A stretch of DNA of 30,673 nucleotides, from positions 1 through 30,673 of the IMG/VR virus record IMGVR_UViG_3300033148_003039. One strand, given 5' to 3'. This stretch comes from a virus. The notes beneath the pieces were generated by a model, which was not told where the DNA came from, searched no databases, and worked only from the letters and a program-made list of their open reading frames with translations. Below, piece after piece: positions 1 through 7,416 of the stretch (positions are counted from its first letter, which is position 1; every line of letters begins with the position of its first letter). Both the position numbers and the translations under genes were made by a program.

Positions 1-41
1 AATAGTTCGAAGCCCGAATTCACACTATTACTTATTTTTTT
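1..41 (+). terminator. Possible intrinsic terminator or end hairpin at the left edge
   Basis: AATAGT (1-6) pairs with ACTATT (24-29), and inside it TTCG (6-9) pairs with CGAA (15-18), leaving a bulge. A run of seven T follows at 35-41. This could end a transcript arriving from left of the window. The hairpin may extend past base 1, so its true stem is unknown. It could equally be part of a packaging or attachment site next to the terminase genes. Confidence 0.3.
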
Positions 42-141
42 CAACTTAGGTCACAAAACCATATCAAAATGTGAATAGTTTTTAAAAAGTTTTACAATTC
101 TTTTTTTAAATCTCTTTAATGTATAGTAATTGTTTAAATTT

Positions 142-177
142 TTGTGACTAAAATTGTGACTAAAATTGTGACTAATT
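142..177 (+). repeat. Three 12-bp tandem iterons (TTGTGACTAAAA)
   Basis: Units at 142-153, 154-165 and 166-177; the first two are identical and the third ends in TT instead of AA. The 9-mer TTTTGTGAC (140-148) also occurs once inverted as GTCACAAAA at 50-58. The array sits 35 bp before the small terminase gene. By analogy with lambda cosB, where the small terminase subunit binds repeated sites beside its own gene, this is a candidate terminase-recognition site. An operator or replication iteron is equally possible from sequence alone. Confidence 0.75.
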
Positions 178-184
178 AAAAAGG

Positions 185-200
185 TCATAAAAACTATGAT
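185..200 (+). promoter_or_regulatory. Inverted repeat overlapping a -10-like TATGAT, upstream of terminase
   Basis: TCATA (185-189) and TATGA (195-199) form a perfect 5-bp inverted repeat around AAAAC. TATGAT (195-200) resembles a -10 box but has no -35 at proper spacing. Only 11 bases separate it from the ATG at 212, and no Shine-Dalgarno is seen there. If it is a promoter, the transcript would be nearly leaderless; alternatively it is a protein-binding dyad. Confidence 0.3.
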
Positions 201-211
201 AAACTTTCATT

Positions 212-892
212 ATGAGCAATAAAAAAGATGAGCTAATATCGGGTTCGGAATTAGCAAGAAGATTAAAAGTTGATCCATCATACATAAATAATAAAACACG
301 AAAAGCTAAACTCAAAGATGCAAAATGTATGTTTGGTAAAAAGTTCTATTATATAAAATCATGCGACTTTCTAGGTAAAGATCCAAATGATCCTCACAAA
401 TCAATGCAATCAAATTTACAAACAGATGTAAAAGCTACAAAAAAACCAATAAAAAAAAATAAACCTAAACCAACTCCACAAACAAAACCAGATACACCGC
501 CAGATGATGAAGATGAAAATAAAGATTCAGATAGTGAGGCTAAAACATTACTGGAGCTAATACTAGAAGCAGTTAAAAAAAACGATTCAAGTATAAATAG
601 AAAAGATTTAGATTTACTTAGATTAAAAGCTGGAGTTCTAAGAGAATATTTCACCGCCAAAAATGAAGAGATAAAAAATCGAAAACTTGAAGATAATCTA
701 TTCGAACGTGACGAGGTTATAAAAATTTTATCATTTGCAATAAATGTGATTAGAAACTCTTTAATAAATCTTCCAAATAATTACGCGGTATCGCTAGAGG
801 GATTATCGCAAAAAGAGATTAAGGATTTTGTGACGGATGATACAAATAAAATTTTAGAAGATTTGCAGAATATTGGAAATCAGTTTGAGTAA
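212..892 (+). CDS. Terminase small subunit (Nu1-like)
   Basis: Probable DNA-recognition subunit of the packaging terminase. Residues about 8-32 (ISGSELARRLKVDPSYIN) look like a winged-helix/HTH of the Nu1 kind. A Lys/Pro linker (about 75-95) and an acidic stretch (about 97-110) follow, then a helical C-terminal region that probably oligomerises and contacts the large subunit. At 226 aa it is somewhat longer than lambda Nu1 (181 aa) because of the linker. The call rests on the HTH and on position at the head of a packaging operon with the large subunit just downstream. The ATG at 212 has no visible Shine-Dalgarno but is the first in frame. GTGAC iterons upstream may be its binding sites (inference). 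Confidence 0.75.
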   Translation: MSNKKDELISGSELARRLKVDPSYINNKTRKAKLKDAKCMFGKKFYYIKSCDFLGKDPNDPHKSMQSNLQTDVKATKKPIKKNKPKPTPQTKPDTPPDDEDENKDSDSEAKTLLELILEAVKKNDSSINRKDLDLLRLKAGVLREYFTAKNEEIKNRKLEDNLFERDEVIKILSFAINVIRNSLINLPNNYAVSLEGLSQKEIKDFVTDDTNKILEDLQNIGNQFE

Positions 893-901
893 AGGATACG
901 T

Positions 902-1111
902 ATGAGTTCGCCAAGATTTCAGTTTAGTAATGTAGTTGTAGTAGATAATGAATTTGTAGGGTGCATAGTTAAAACGTGGGGAGCTTCAAAAAATAGAGGT
1001 ATACACTACGAGGTTTATGTTCGTGCATGGAATTGTATTAAAGAGTATGATGAAAAAGATATTAAGCATTTAACTTACGACAAAATTTTAGAGGATGGAT
1101 CAAATGAGTAA
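902..1111 (+). CDS. Small SH3-like hypothetical phage protein
   Basis: 69 aa, rich in beta-forming residues, with a VVVDNEFVGCIVKTWG hairpin-like N-terminus and a YEVYVRAWNCIKEYDEKDI core. This resembles small KOW/SH3-barrel proteins found near terminase genes in phages of this group, but no function can be assigned. AAAGGA at 894-899 gives good spacing to the ATG. The gene ends in ATGAGTAA, overlapping the next small gene by 8 bp, which suggests translational coupling. Confidence 0.65.
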   Translation: MSSPRFQFSNVVVVDNEFVGCIVKTWGASKNRGIHYEVYVRAWNCIKEYDEKDIKHLTYDKILEDGSNE

Positions 1112-1226
1112 AAAATATTTACTACTTATTATTTCATGGTTAATATTGTGGAGCTATGGCTTATATTCAGTATATAATAATGCAGATTTAGGAATTTTTA
1201 TTATACAAAATAGAATAGGATTTTAA
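1104..1226 (+). CDS. 40-residue single-span membrane peptide
   Basis: ATG at 1104 overlaps the stop of the previous gene, with GAGG at 1090-1093 as ribosome site. The product is 40 aa: a short basic start (MSKKY), one hydrophobic helix with tryptophans (LLLIISWLILWSYGLY) and a polar tail. It is a likely one-pass inner-membrane peptide of unknown role. Coupling to neighbours on both sides (overlap before, 1-base gap after) supports it being a real gene. Confidence 0.55.
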   Translation: MSKKYLLLIISWLILWSYGLYSVYNNADLGIFIIQNRIGF

Positions 1227-1227
1227 A

Positions 1228-1380
1228 ATGAGTAACGGAAAATTAAAAAGAAAGTTTAAAAGTGCGTGGTATAAAAGAGATTATAAATTAGTATCTGATA
1301 TGTGCATGAATCATGATTGGTTAAATTTTTATATTCCTAAATCGGATAACCCGTATTTTAAAAGTTTGTTTAGTAATTAA
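1228..1380 (+). CDS. Small basic hypothetical protein
   Basis: 50 aa, Lys/Arg-rich N-terminal half (GKLKRKFKSAWYKRDYK), aromatic C-terminal half, no recognised domain. It begins one base after the preceding stop and ends three bases before the TTG start of the large terminase gene, in the same frame as that gene and separated from it by a single TAA. Close packing suggests co-translation. A DNA-binding or terminase-accessory role is only a guess. Confidence 0.5.
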   Translation: MSNGKLKRKFKSAWYKRDYKLVSDMCMNHDWLNFYIPKSDNPYFKSLFSN

Positions 1381-1383
1381 GTT

Positions 1384-3294
1384 TTGAGCCATAATCTAAC
1401 ACAAAAACAACAATCAGTAATAAAAGAGATATTCCAACATCTAAAACCAAAGCCCAAATCAAACGCATTAGAGTTCGCTAAAAAATACGGATATCTAAGT
1501 CCAGAGAGTTCAGCAGTCCAAGGTCGATTTGTTCCATTTGCATATCAAGAAGATATGTTAAGAGATATGAGCGATGATGATATTGAACTTATTGTATTCA
1601 TGAAAAGCACAAGAATAGGGTTTACTAAGTTAGTTAATTTCAAGGTCGCATATAATATAGCAGAAGATCCAGCGACTATATTAGTGTTCCAACCAAATGA
1701 TGGTAAAGCTAACGAATGGGCGAAAGATGAACTAAAGCCACTAATAAGAGATATGCCGATTGTCAATGAAAAGATTATTAAAACAAGAGAAGACGATACA
1801 CTCAAGAAAAAAGCTTTTTTTGGTGGATATGTTTCTGCTCGTGGTGGTACAGCAGTAAGCAATTACGCAAGTGCTACAGCTAGAGATGTTGTGTTTGATG
1901 AATACGATAGATATCCAGACGATATAGAGGGCGAGGGTGATCCATACGCACTTGGTGTTAAAAGAGTTGAATCCTATTGGAATAGTAAAGTTATAATTGG
2001 AAGCACTCCTAAAATAAAATATCATTCAAAAACAGAAGATAAATTTCACGAAACAGATATGAGGTATAGATATCTTCCATGTCCTCATTGTAATCATATG
2101 CAGATATTAGTATTTAAAAATCTTGATATTCCACAAGAGTATCGTGAGGGTGTGAAACATTGGCACACAGATAAAGCAAAATTCATATGTATAAAATGCG
2201 AAGAATTTATAGACCATAAAGATAAAAGACGAATGGATAAAAAAGGAAAATGGCTACAAACTCAAATCTTTTTTTGTTGTGACGAATGGCAGAAGCCAAA
2301 AGAAAACAGACATTGGTATTATAATGAAGACGATAAAGAGGATAAAAAAAACGGAGAGGCTCTTTGTAAACATTGTGGACTAACTGCGGAATATAATAGA
2401 AAAGGAAGAAAAAAAAGAGGTTATCATATTTGGGCTGGATATTCTTTTCAACCAAATACCACCTGGACAAAAATTGCAGAAGCTTTTGTAGAGGCTATTG
2501 GAAATCTTGAAAAAATGAAGTCATTTAGAAATACTTGGCTTGGAGAAACTTTTGAAGAAAAAAATGTAAGTTTAAAACCAAATCTAATTATGGAACAAGC
2601 AGAAGACTATAAGAATATTCCAAACGATACAAAAGTAATATTAATGACAGTAGATAATCAAAACGATAGACTAGAGTATTTAATAACTGCTTGGTGCATG
2701 GGAGAAACATCATACAATATAAAAGCTGGGAAAATATGGGGTGACCCTATCAACAGAAGCGTATGGGATGAATTAAAGAGAATTGCAGAAGAACCACTAT
2801 GTAAAGAGGATGGAACAAAAGCATATATATATAAATCTTTCATAGACATGGGAGGGCAAAGAGATACTTATGTTAAGAAGTTTGTAAGAGCAAATAAAAA
2901 GAAATTTATGATGCTAAAAGGAGATAGTCACGAAAGAAAATCAGACCCAAACAGACCAGTATCAATGCTTAAAATATCGGAAAAAGAAAAAGATGTTATT
3001 ATGTGGGTTGCTACAAATAAAGCAAAAGATATAATGTTTGAAAGATTAACTAAACAATCACATGAGTACGGATTTATCCATCACAACAAAACATTTAAAG
3101 AAGAATGGTATAATCAGTTAGGTGCAGAAAAAAAAGTTTTTAAGAAAAATAAAAGTGGACGAGTAGAATCAACTTACATAAATACAGCAAGTGACAAAAG
3201 AAATGAGGCTACCGACCTAGTGGGATATCAGATTGCAGCGGTCAGATTAATTCAAAATGAAATTAAAGGATTTGATTTATCTATAAAAGAATGA
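1384..3294 (+). CDS. terL: Terminase large subunit, lambda GpA family
   Basis: The packaging motor: an N-terminal ATPase pumps DNA into the prohead and a C-terminal nuclease cuts the concatemer. Residues 37-44 (GYLSPESS) match the conserved entry of GpA proteins. The Walker A variant is KSTRIGFTK (about 74-82), comparable to KSARVGYSK in lambda gpA, and Walker B is DVVFDE (about 168-173). Cys pairs (CPHC, CIKC, CKHC) lie in a middle insert. Acidic nuclease-type motifs are MTVDNQNDR and FIDMGGQRD. At 636 aa it matches lambda gpA (641 aa). The start is a TTG directly after the upstream stop; no ATG would keep the conserved N-terminus, and no clear Shine-Dalgarno is seen, so coupling to the upstream gene is likely. 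Confidence 0.95.
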   Translation: MSHNLTQKQQSVIKEIFQHLKPKPKSNALEFAKKYGYLSPESSAVQGRFVPFAYQEDMLRDMSDDDIELIVFMKSTRIGFTKLVNFKVAYNIAEDPATILVFQPNDGKANEWAKDELKPLIRDMPIVNEKIIKTREDDTLKKKAFFGGYVSARGGTAVSNYASATARDVVFDEYDRYPDDIEGEGDPYALGVKRVESYWNSKVIIGSTPKIKYHSKTEDKFHETDMRYRYLPCPHCNHMQILVFKNLDIPQEYREGVKHWHTDKAKFICIKCEEFIDHKDKRRMDKKGKWLQTQIFFCCDEWQKPKENRHWYYNEDDKEDKKNGEALCKHCGLTAEYNRKGRKKRGYHIWAGYSFQPNTTWTKIAEAFVEAIGNLEKMKSFRNTWLGETFEEKNVSLKPNLIMEQAEDYKNIPNDTKVILMTVDNQNDRLEYLITAWCMGETSYNIKAGKIWGDPINRSVWDELKRIAEEPLCKEDGTKAYIYKSFIDMGGQRDTYVKKFVRANKKKFMMLKGDSHERKSDPNRPVSMLKISEKEKDVIMWVATNKAKDIMFERLTKQSHEYGFIHHNKTFKEEWYNQLGAEKKVFKKNKSGRVESTYINTASDKRNEATDLVGYQIAAVRLIQNEIKGFDLSIKE

Positions 3295-3534
3295 TATACT
3301 ATGTAAAACCATTGGAGGTGTTCCATGAAATTTTGGAAATATCTGTAATAAAGGAAAATTATGAAAAATGTTTTAGTGGTTTGCTTTGGTGGACTTTATG
3401 GAAAATTTATCGGATGTTCAGGATGCTAAACTTTTTATGAAGCAATAGTTATAATCTTGTGTTATCAGCGGATTCGCAGAGACATTATACTAGTTAAAGA
3501 GATTAATTATTGTTTCACAAAGAGTTTAAAAATT
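3295..3534. other. Intergenic stretch before the homing endonuclease
   Basis: About 240 bases separate the large terminase gene from the endonuclease promoter, unusual in a window where most genes touch. It holds two micro-ORFs with ribosome sites: a 7-codon one at 3325 after GGAGG, and the 22-residue one listed separately. No strong terminator or repeat is seen. It may be flanking DNA brought in with, or left by, the homing element. Confidence 0.5.
3361..3429 (+). CDS. Possible 22-residue hydrophobic peptide
   Basis: AAGGA at 3351-3355 sits 5 bases before ATG 3361. The 22-residue product is hydrophobic and Gly/Cys-rich (MKNVLVVCFGGLYG start, GCSGC end), resembling a short membrane peptide. 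A length of 22 codons could arise by chance; the good ribosome site is the only extra support. Confidence 0.25.
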   Translation: MKNVLVVCFGGLYGKFIGCSGC

Positions 3535-3563
3535 TTGACAAAAAAACAAAACTAGGTTATAAT
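3535..3563 (+). promoter_or_regulatory. Consensus sigma70-type promoter for the endonuclease gene
   Basis: TTGACA (3535-3540), 17-base spacer, TATAAT (3558-3563): a perfect match to both consensus boxes at ideal spacing. It lies 74 bp before the chosen endonuclease start. The transcript leader contains a GAGGG/CCCTC hairpin (3577-3595). Confidence 0.85.
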
Positions 3564-3576
3564 AATAATGTTTATC

Positions 3577-3595
3577 GAGGGATTAATTACCCCTC
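3577..3595 (+). promoter_or_regulatory. Leader hairpin GAGGG/CCCTC
   Basis: GAGGG (3577-3581) and CCCTC (3591-3595) enclose a 9-base AT-rich loop, about 13 bases after the -10 box. No T-tract follows, so it is not a terminator. A related GAGTA/TACTC hairpin stands at the same place after the 16851 promoter. It may stabilise the mRNA or regulate expression (inference). Confidence 0.5.
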
Positions 3596-3636
3596 AACCA
3601 TTTAAGATAAACAAAATGATAAACAAGGACTTCAAA

Positions 3637-4239
3637 ATGGAAACTTTCACAAAAAAATGTAGCAAATGCAAATCAATTAAAGAATCAATATTATTCAATA
3701 AAGATAAATATAAAAAAGATGGATACAGAAACAGATGTAAAGTATGCACGAGTGAAGATAATATATTATATTATAGAACTAAAATAGGTCTTATTGCCCA
3801 CATGTATAAAAATCAAAAATATAGATCAAAACAAAGAAATCACAATCCGCCAGAATATTCAAGAAAAGAGCTTGAGAGATATTTATTACTGAATAAAAAT
3901 TTTCACACTTTATATGAGAACTGGAAAAATTCTGGTTACTGTAAAGAAAAATCTCCATCATTGGATAGAAAAAATGATTATATAGGATACACATTTGACA
4001 ATATGGATTTAGTCACATGGATAGAAAACGAAAATAAAAGTCACGAAGATGTAAGAAACGGAATTAATAATAAGAAAAACAAAACAGTATTGCAATTTAA
4101 TATAAATGGCGAACTTATAAAAGAGTTTCATTCGGTACAAGAAGCCCAAAGACAGACAGGATTATGGCATGTTTCAGATTGCTGCAATGGCAACATGGAT
4201 AGTTACGGAGGTTTTACTTGGCGATATAAAAATATATAA
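3637..4239 (+). CDS. Free-standing HNH-type homing endonuclease with NUMOD1 domain
   Basis: About 200 aa. The N-terminus has two zinc-knuckle pairs (CSKC, CKVC) as in phage HNH proteins. The middle SPSLDRKNDYIGYTFDN..LVTW is the degenerate HNH-like core seen in free-standing phage endonucleases. The C-terminus (VLQFNINGELIKEFHSVQEA...GGFTWRYK) is a NUMOD1 DNA-recognition repeat. Such enzymes cut genomes lacking the gene and promote its spread. An upstream in-frame ATG at 3568 would add 23 residues, but AAGGA at 3625-3629 with 7-base spacing marks 3637. The gene has its own promoter and sits between packaging and head modules, a typical insertion place. There is no sign of an intron in the neighbours. 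Confidence 0.88.
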   Translation: METFTKKCSKCKSIKESILFNKDKYKKDGYRNRCKVCTSEDNILYYRTKIGLIAHMYKNQKYRSKQRNHNPPEYSRKELERYLLLNKNFHTLYENWKNSGYCKEKSPSLDRKNDYIGYTFDNMDLVTWIENENKSHEDVRNGINNKKNKTVLQFNINGELIKEFHSVQEAQRQTGLWHVSDCCNGNMDSYGGFTWRYKNI

Positions 4240-4242
4240 GTT

Positions 4243-4271
4243 TTGACTTTTAAATAAAACTTAGCTATAAT
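4243..4271 (+). promoter_or_regulatory. Sigma70-type promoter driving the head module
   Basis: TTGACT (4243-4248), 17-base spacer, TATAAT (4266-4271), starting 4 bases after the endonuclease stop and 48 bp before the connector gene. The leader ends with ACGGAATTACCAAT before the ATG at 4319, closely similar to ACGGAATTGCAAA before the ATG at 16931, where another such promoter is found. Confidence 0.85.
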
Positions 4272-4318
4272 GTTGCAAAGAGGATTAAAAAACTCAACTA
4301 AAAAACGGAATTACCAAT

Positions 4319-4612
4319 ATGGCGATACAAAGTGCTTTAGATTTATTAGCAGAACGTAAAGGTGGATCAGTAACATCTTTAGAACTTGCATTAGACCAAT
4401 TCGAGGCGTGGTATAATGCCAGTTTAGCACTCTCACAAAATAAAGATTACTCAATTAAAAACGGTCAAAATTCTGAAAGAAGATTGACTAGAGCCGATGC
4501 CAAAGAAGTAGAACAAAATCTACTATATTGGGAAAATGAAGTTGCTAGACTTCAAGGCGAATCAATAAATGCTCCTAAAATTAGAACATTATATACAGTA
4601 GGTACTCCATAA
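4319..4612 (+). CDS. Head-tail connector-like protein (gpW-like / DUF6148)
   Basis: 97 aa, helical. Residues about 20-80 carry the pattern seen in the small protein next to lambda-type portals: FEAWYNASLALSQNKDYSI, then RRLTRADAKEVEQNLLYWENEVARL. It probably joins head and tail at the portal vertex, as gpW does in lambda; the alternative is a DUF6148 protein of unknown role. It is the first gene after the 4243 promoter, and its stop overlaps the portal start (TAATGA). Confidence 0.65.
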   Translation: MAIQSALDLLAERKGGSVTSLELALDQFEAWYNASLALSQNKDYSIKNGQNSERRLTRADAKEVEQNLLYWENEVARLQGESINAPKIRTLYTVGTP

Positions 4613-6099
4613 TGAAATTAAATATGTTGGATAAAATAAAAAGCTATATAAGTCCAGCTGCTGCATTTGAAATTGCAAAGTTTAGAAGTGCATCCGCATT
4701 ATATGGTGGTGGATTATATGATGGCGCGAAACAATCACCTCATTACAATATACAAAATTTTGATACAACAGAAGATGAAGATATTGCAGATTTACAAACA
4801 TTAAGAGCTACTTCAAGAGATAAATATAAAAATAATGGATTCTATAAAGGTGTTATTCAAGCAGCAACAGACCATACTATAGGAAGTGGATTAAGAGCTA
4901 AGAGTACAATTAAACATAAACAAATATCAGATTTAACAGAAGAAAGAGCTAAACAAATCGAAGCTGAATTTGATGCTTATTTTAATTCGTGGGCTGAATC
5001 TACAATATGTGATATCACCGGTAAAGATAATTTTCAATCAATTCAAAGACTAGCATATAAAATTTATAAAAAAGATGGTGATAGTTTTGCTTCACTTCCA
5101 TTATCAAAAATTGGAAAAGATAGAAAAACAATTCAAATTAATTTAATAGGTGCTGAAAATATACAATCGAATAAGATTGATTTTATCGAGGGTATAAAAG
5201 TATCAGCAAATAAACTACCATTACAATATTCAATTTTACAAAGCGACAATACATTTAAAACTATAAGCGCATTTAGTAAAGGTAAAAGAAATGTTTTACA
5301 TGTATTTGAGCGTGAACGTGCAAAACAAGTAAGAGGTATTCCATTCTTAGCACCAGTTATGCGCGATATCGATGCGATAGACCAATATATGAAATATGAA
5401 TTAACAGCAGCTAAATTAGCAGCTATATTTTTTGGCTCAATTACTACAAAATCAAAAGAAGATTTATTTAATCAAGATGGATCAATAGATTTAACGACTG
5501 GCGAACAAACTCAAACTACTAAAAATACAGTTAAAGAAAATAGTATAACTCAACTAAGTCCAGATGATGAATTAAAGATACATCAGCAAGGTAGAGATAA
5601 TCCAAATTTTGATAAATACATAAAAACAAACTTACAAAAAGTATCAACTGACACAAGAATACCAATAGAAATAATAATGGCTATTTTCACGAGTTCTTAT
5701 AGTGCATCGAGAGCATCAATGCTACTTATGATGAAATTCGTTAATCCAGAGAGAATGTTATTTATAAATTCTTTTTGTAAACCAACTAGAGATCAGGTTT
5801 TAACATGGGGAATATTACAAGGTGATATCCCATTAACAAATGCAGAAATACAAAGTTTTTTCGATAATAAAAGTGCTTATTTAAAAGCTATGTGGATAGG
5901 TGATCCAATGGGTTCAGTTGATCCAGTTAAAGATATAAAAGCTCATATACTAGCAATAGATAATTTCTTAGGGAATAGAGAAAAAGCTACAAGCGATTTA
6001 GGCAATGGCGATTTTGAAACAAATGTAGATATACAAAAAAAAGAATTAGAGCTTATAGAGCCTTTAATTCCAAAAGAGGAGAATAATACAAATGGATAA
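4612..6099 (+). CDS. Portal protein, lambda gpB family
   Basis: Forms the dodecameric ring at one capsid vertex through which DNA enters and leaves and to which terminase and tail attach. At 495 aa it fits the gpB family (533 aa in lambda). Recognisable parts are the N-terminal RATSRDKYKNNGFYKGVIQAA with GSGLRAKS, the central RERAKQVRGIPFLAPVM, and the later IFTSSYSASRASMLLM segment, all typical of gpB portals. Its start overlaps the connector stop by 1 base and its end overlaps the protease gene by 8 bases. As in lambda, N-terminal trimming is possible but cannot be seen. Confidence 0.93.
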   Translation: MKLNMLDKIKSYISPAAAFEIAKFRSASALYGGGLYDGAKQSPHYNIQNFDTTEDEDIADLQTLRATSRDKYKNNGFYKGVIQAATDHTIGSGLRAKSTIKHKQISDLTEERAKQIEAEFDAYFNSWAESTICDITGKDNFQSIQRLAYKIYKKDGDSFASLPLSKIGKDRKTIQINLIGAENIQSNKIDFIEGIKVSANKLPLQYSILQSDNTFKTISAFSKGKRNVLHVFERERAKQVRGIPFLAPVMRDIDAIDQYMKYELTAAKLAAIFFGSITTKSKEDLFNQDGSIDLTTGEQTQTTKNTVKENSITQLSPDDELKIHQQGRDNPNFDKYIKTNLQKVSTDTRIPIEIIMAIFTSSYSASRASMLLMMKFVNPERMLFINSFCKPTRDQVLTWGILQGDIPLTNAEIQSFFDNKSAYLKAMWIGDPMGSVDPVKDIKAHILAIDNFLGNREKATSDLGNGDFETNVDIQKKELELIEPLIPKEENNTNG

Positions 6100-7045
6100 G
6101 TTTAATGCTAGTGATATGATTGGAACAATGAAATTTGCAGTAGATGGTGCAGATTTAGAAAATTTTAGAATACCAGTTATATTATCAGATGAAAGTGAAG
6201 TGGTTAGATATAGCTGGAGTGATGGAAAATATTTCTTAACTCTAAAGCATGGTAAAGATAATGTTGATTTATCTCGTAAAGATATCTTATCTCTATTCGT
6301 GAATCATAACACTTATGAATTACCAATCGGAAAATTTGAAGATGTTAGATTAGAAGATAACAAGCTCAAAGCATGGGCGGTTTTCGATGAAGATGATGAT
6401 ATGTCAATGAAGATATTCAAAAAACTTTCTAAAGGTTTTCTTCAATCTTTTAGTGTTGGTATAAGTGTAATAACTAAAGAGCTAGTTAAAGAAGATGATG
6501 GAGTAAAATATTACGATGTTACAAAATGGGGAATTGATGAAGCTAGTGTTGTTGGTATTCCAGCTATTCCGACTGCAAAAGTAGGAATGAAAAAAGATGA
6601 AGAAAACAGCGGAGAAAACCGAAACCAAGCTTTGGCGAAAAATCACAATTCAACAAAAGGAATTAGTATGGACTATACTAAGGAAAAGTTTGAAGCTTTA
6701 GAAGCAGATCATGCCAAAGCTTTAAAAAAAGGTATTGATGATACAAGTGTATCAGCTACTAAACTTGAAAAAGATAGATGTAGCGGTATTGTCGCACTTA
6801 ATGGTAACGCTGAATTTACAGCAAAAGCTATTGAAGATAATACAACAGTTGGAGATGCAGCAATTGCACTTCTTAAAAATCAAGGTGAAAATCTTGAAAA
6901 AGCAAAAACTGATTTTGAACAATCTAGTCAAGAACTAGAAGAACAAAATGAGGGCGAAAATGTTGATGAAAATTTATCAGCAGAACAAAAGTTAGAAAAA
7001 GAAGCTGATGCAGCTTTAGATGAACACTTTGAAGGGAGTAAATAA
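6092..7045 (+). CDS. Prohead protease with C-terminal scaffold region
   Basis: 317 aa, fused in the lambda C/Nu3 manner. The N-terminal about 165 residues look like an HK97/U35-type serine protease: His in LFVNHN (about 72), Ser in QSFSVG (about 121), and the family's closing segment WGIDEASVVGIPAIP (about 147-160). The C-terminal about 125 residues are Glu/Lys-rich and helical, as expected for a scaffold. Its probable job is to guide capsid assembly and then digest scaffold and itself. A strong internal ribosome site (see next entry) suggests that the scaffold is also made alone. The start overlaps the portal end by 8 bases. Confidence 0.88.
   Translation: MDKFNASDMIGTMKFAVDGADLENFRIPVILSDESEVVRYSWSDGKYFLTLKHGKDNVDLSRKDILSLFVNHNTYELPIGKFEDVRLEDNKLKAWAVFDEDDDMSMKIFKKLSKGFLQSFSVGISVITKELVKEDDGVKYYDVTKWGIDEASVVGIPAIPTAKVGMKKDEENSGENRNQALAKNHNSTKGISMDYTKEKFEALEADHAKALKKGIDDTSVSATKLEKDRCSGIVALNGNAEFTAKAIEDNTTVGDAAIALLKNQGENLEKAKTDFEQSSQELEEQNEGENVDENLSAEQKLEKEADAALDEHFEGSK
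6668..7045 (+). CDS. Nested in-frame scaffold protein (Nu3-like)
   Basis: Inside the protease gene and in the same frame, AAAAGGAA (6655-6662) lies 5-6 bases before ATG 6668 (codon 193). Translation from here gives about 125 aa of acidic helical protein without the protease domain. This repeats the lambda C/Nu3 arrangement, where the scaffold is expressed from an internal start. The location exactly at the protease/scaffold boundary and the quality of the ribosome site argue for real use; production of the short form is inferred. Confidence 0.7.
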   Translation: MDYTKEKFEALEADHAKALKKGIDDTSVSATKLEKDRCSGIVALNGNAEFTAKAIEDNTTVGDAAIALLKNQGENLEKAKTDFEQSSQELEEQNEGENVDENLSAEQKLEKEADAALDEHFEGSK

Positions 7046-7047
7046 TC

Positions 7048-7416
7048 ATGGGTAAAGTAACAATAGCACCAGATAATCTTGTAAAAGAGATTGGTGATAC
7101 AGAGGGCATTACGCTTTTAACTGGTACAGCATATACACAAGGTATGGTTGTAACACTTCAAAATGATGGAAAGTATGCAAATGCGATTATTATTAATCCA
7201 GAAGATACACCAACAGGTACAGAGTTACCATTTAGTGAACAAAAAGTTTATATTCTTGCAGCAGATGTTGATGCAACAGGTGGTGATGCAGAGGGTGTTG
7301 GTTATACTGGTGAGTTTAATCTTAACAAAATAACTTTTGGTGGTTCACAAGTAATAGCTAATGTAGAGGGAACTTTACAAGCTAAAAACATTATATTAAA
7401 TGATTGGAGTCAATAA
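7048..7416 (+). CDS. Head decoration protein, lambda gpD-like
   Basis: 122 aa, beta-rich. Residues GTAYTQGMVVTLQNDGKYANA (about 26-46) and KVYILAADVDATGGDAEGVGYTGEFNLN (about 67-94) match the pattern of gpD-type decoration proteins, which bind three-fold sites of the expanded shell and stabilise it against DNA pressure. Its position between the protease/scaffold and major capsid genes is that of lambda D. The stop overlaps the capsid gene start by 1 base (TAATG). Confidence 0.85.
   Translation: MGKVTIAPDNLVKEIGDTEGITLLTGTAYTQGMVVTLQNDGKYANAIIINPEDTPTGTELPFSEQKVYILAADVDATGGDAEGVGYTGEFNLNKITFGGSQVIANVEGTLQAKNIILNDWSQ

Noticed and set aside
1-29. tRNA 3' end (TTCGAA motif near the left edge)
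   Set aside because: The bases around TTCGAA do not form a T-arm with a 5-bp stem, and no other tRNA arms are present.
3568-3636. Longer endonuclease starting at ATG 3568
   Set aside because: Only 5 bases from the -10 box, no ribosome site, and the added residues come from the leader hairpin; ATG 3637 has a well-spaced AAGGA.
7404-7415. TTG start for the major capsid protein
   Set aside because: The TTG overlaps the ribosome site GGAG that serves ATG 7416 and would add only four residues.
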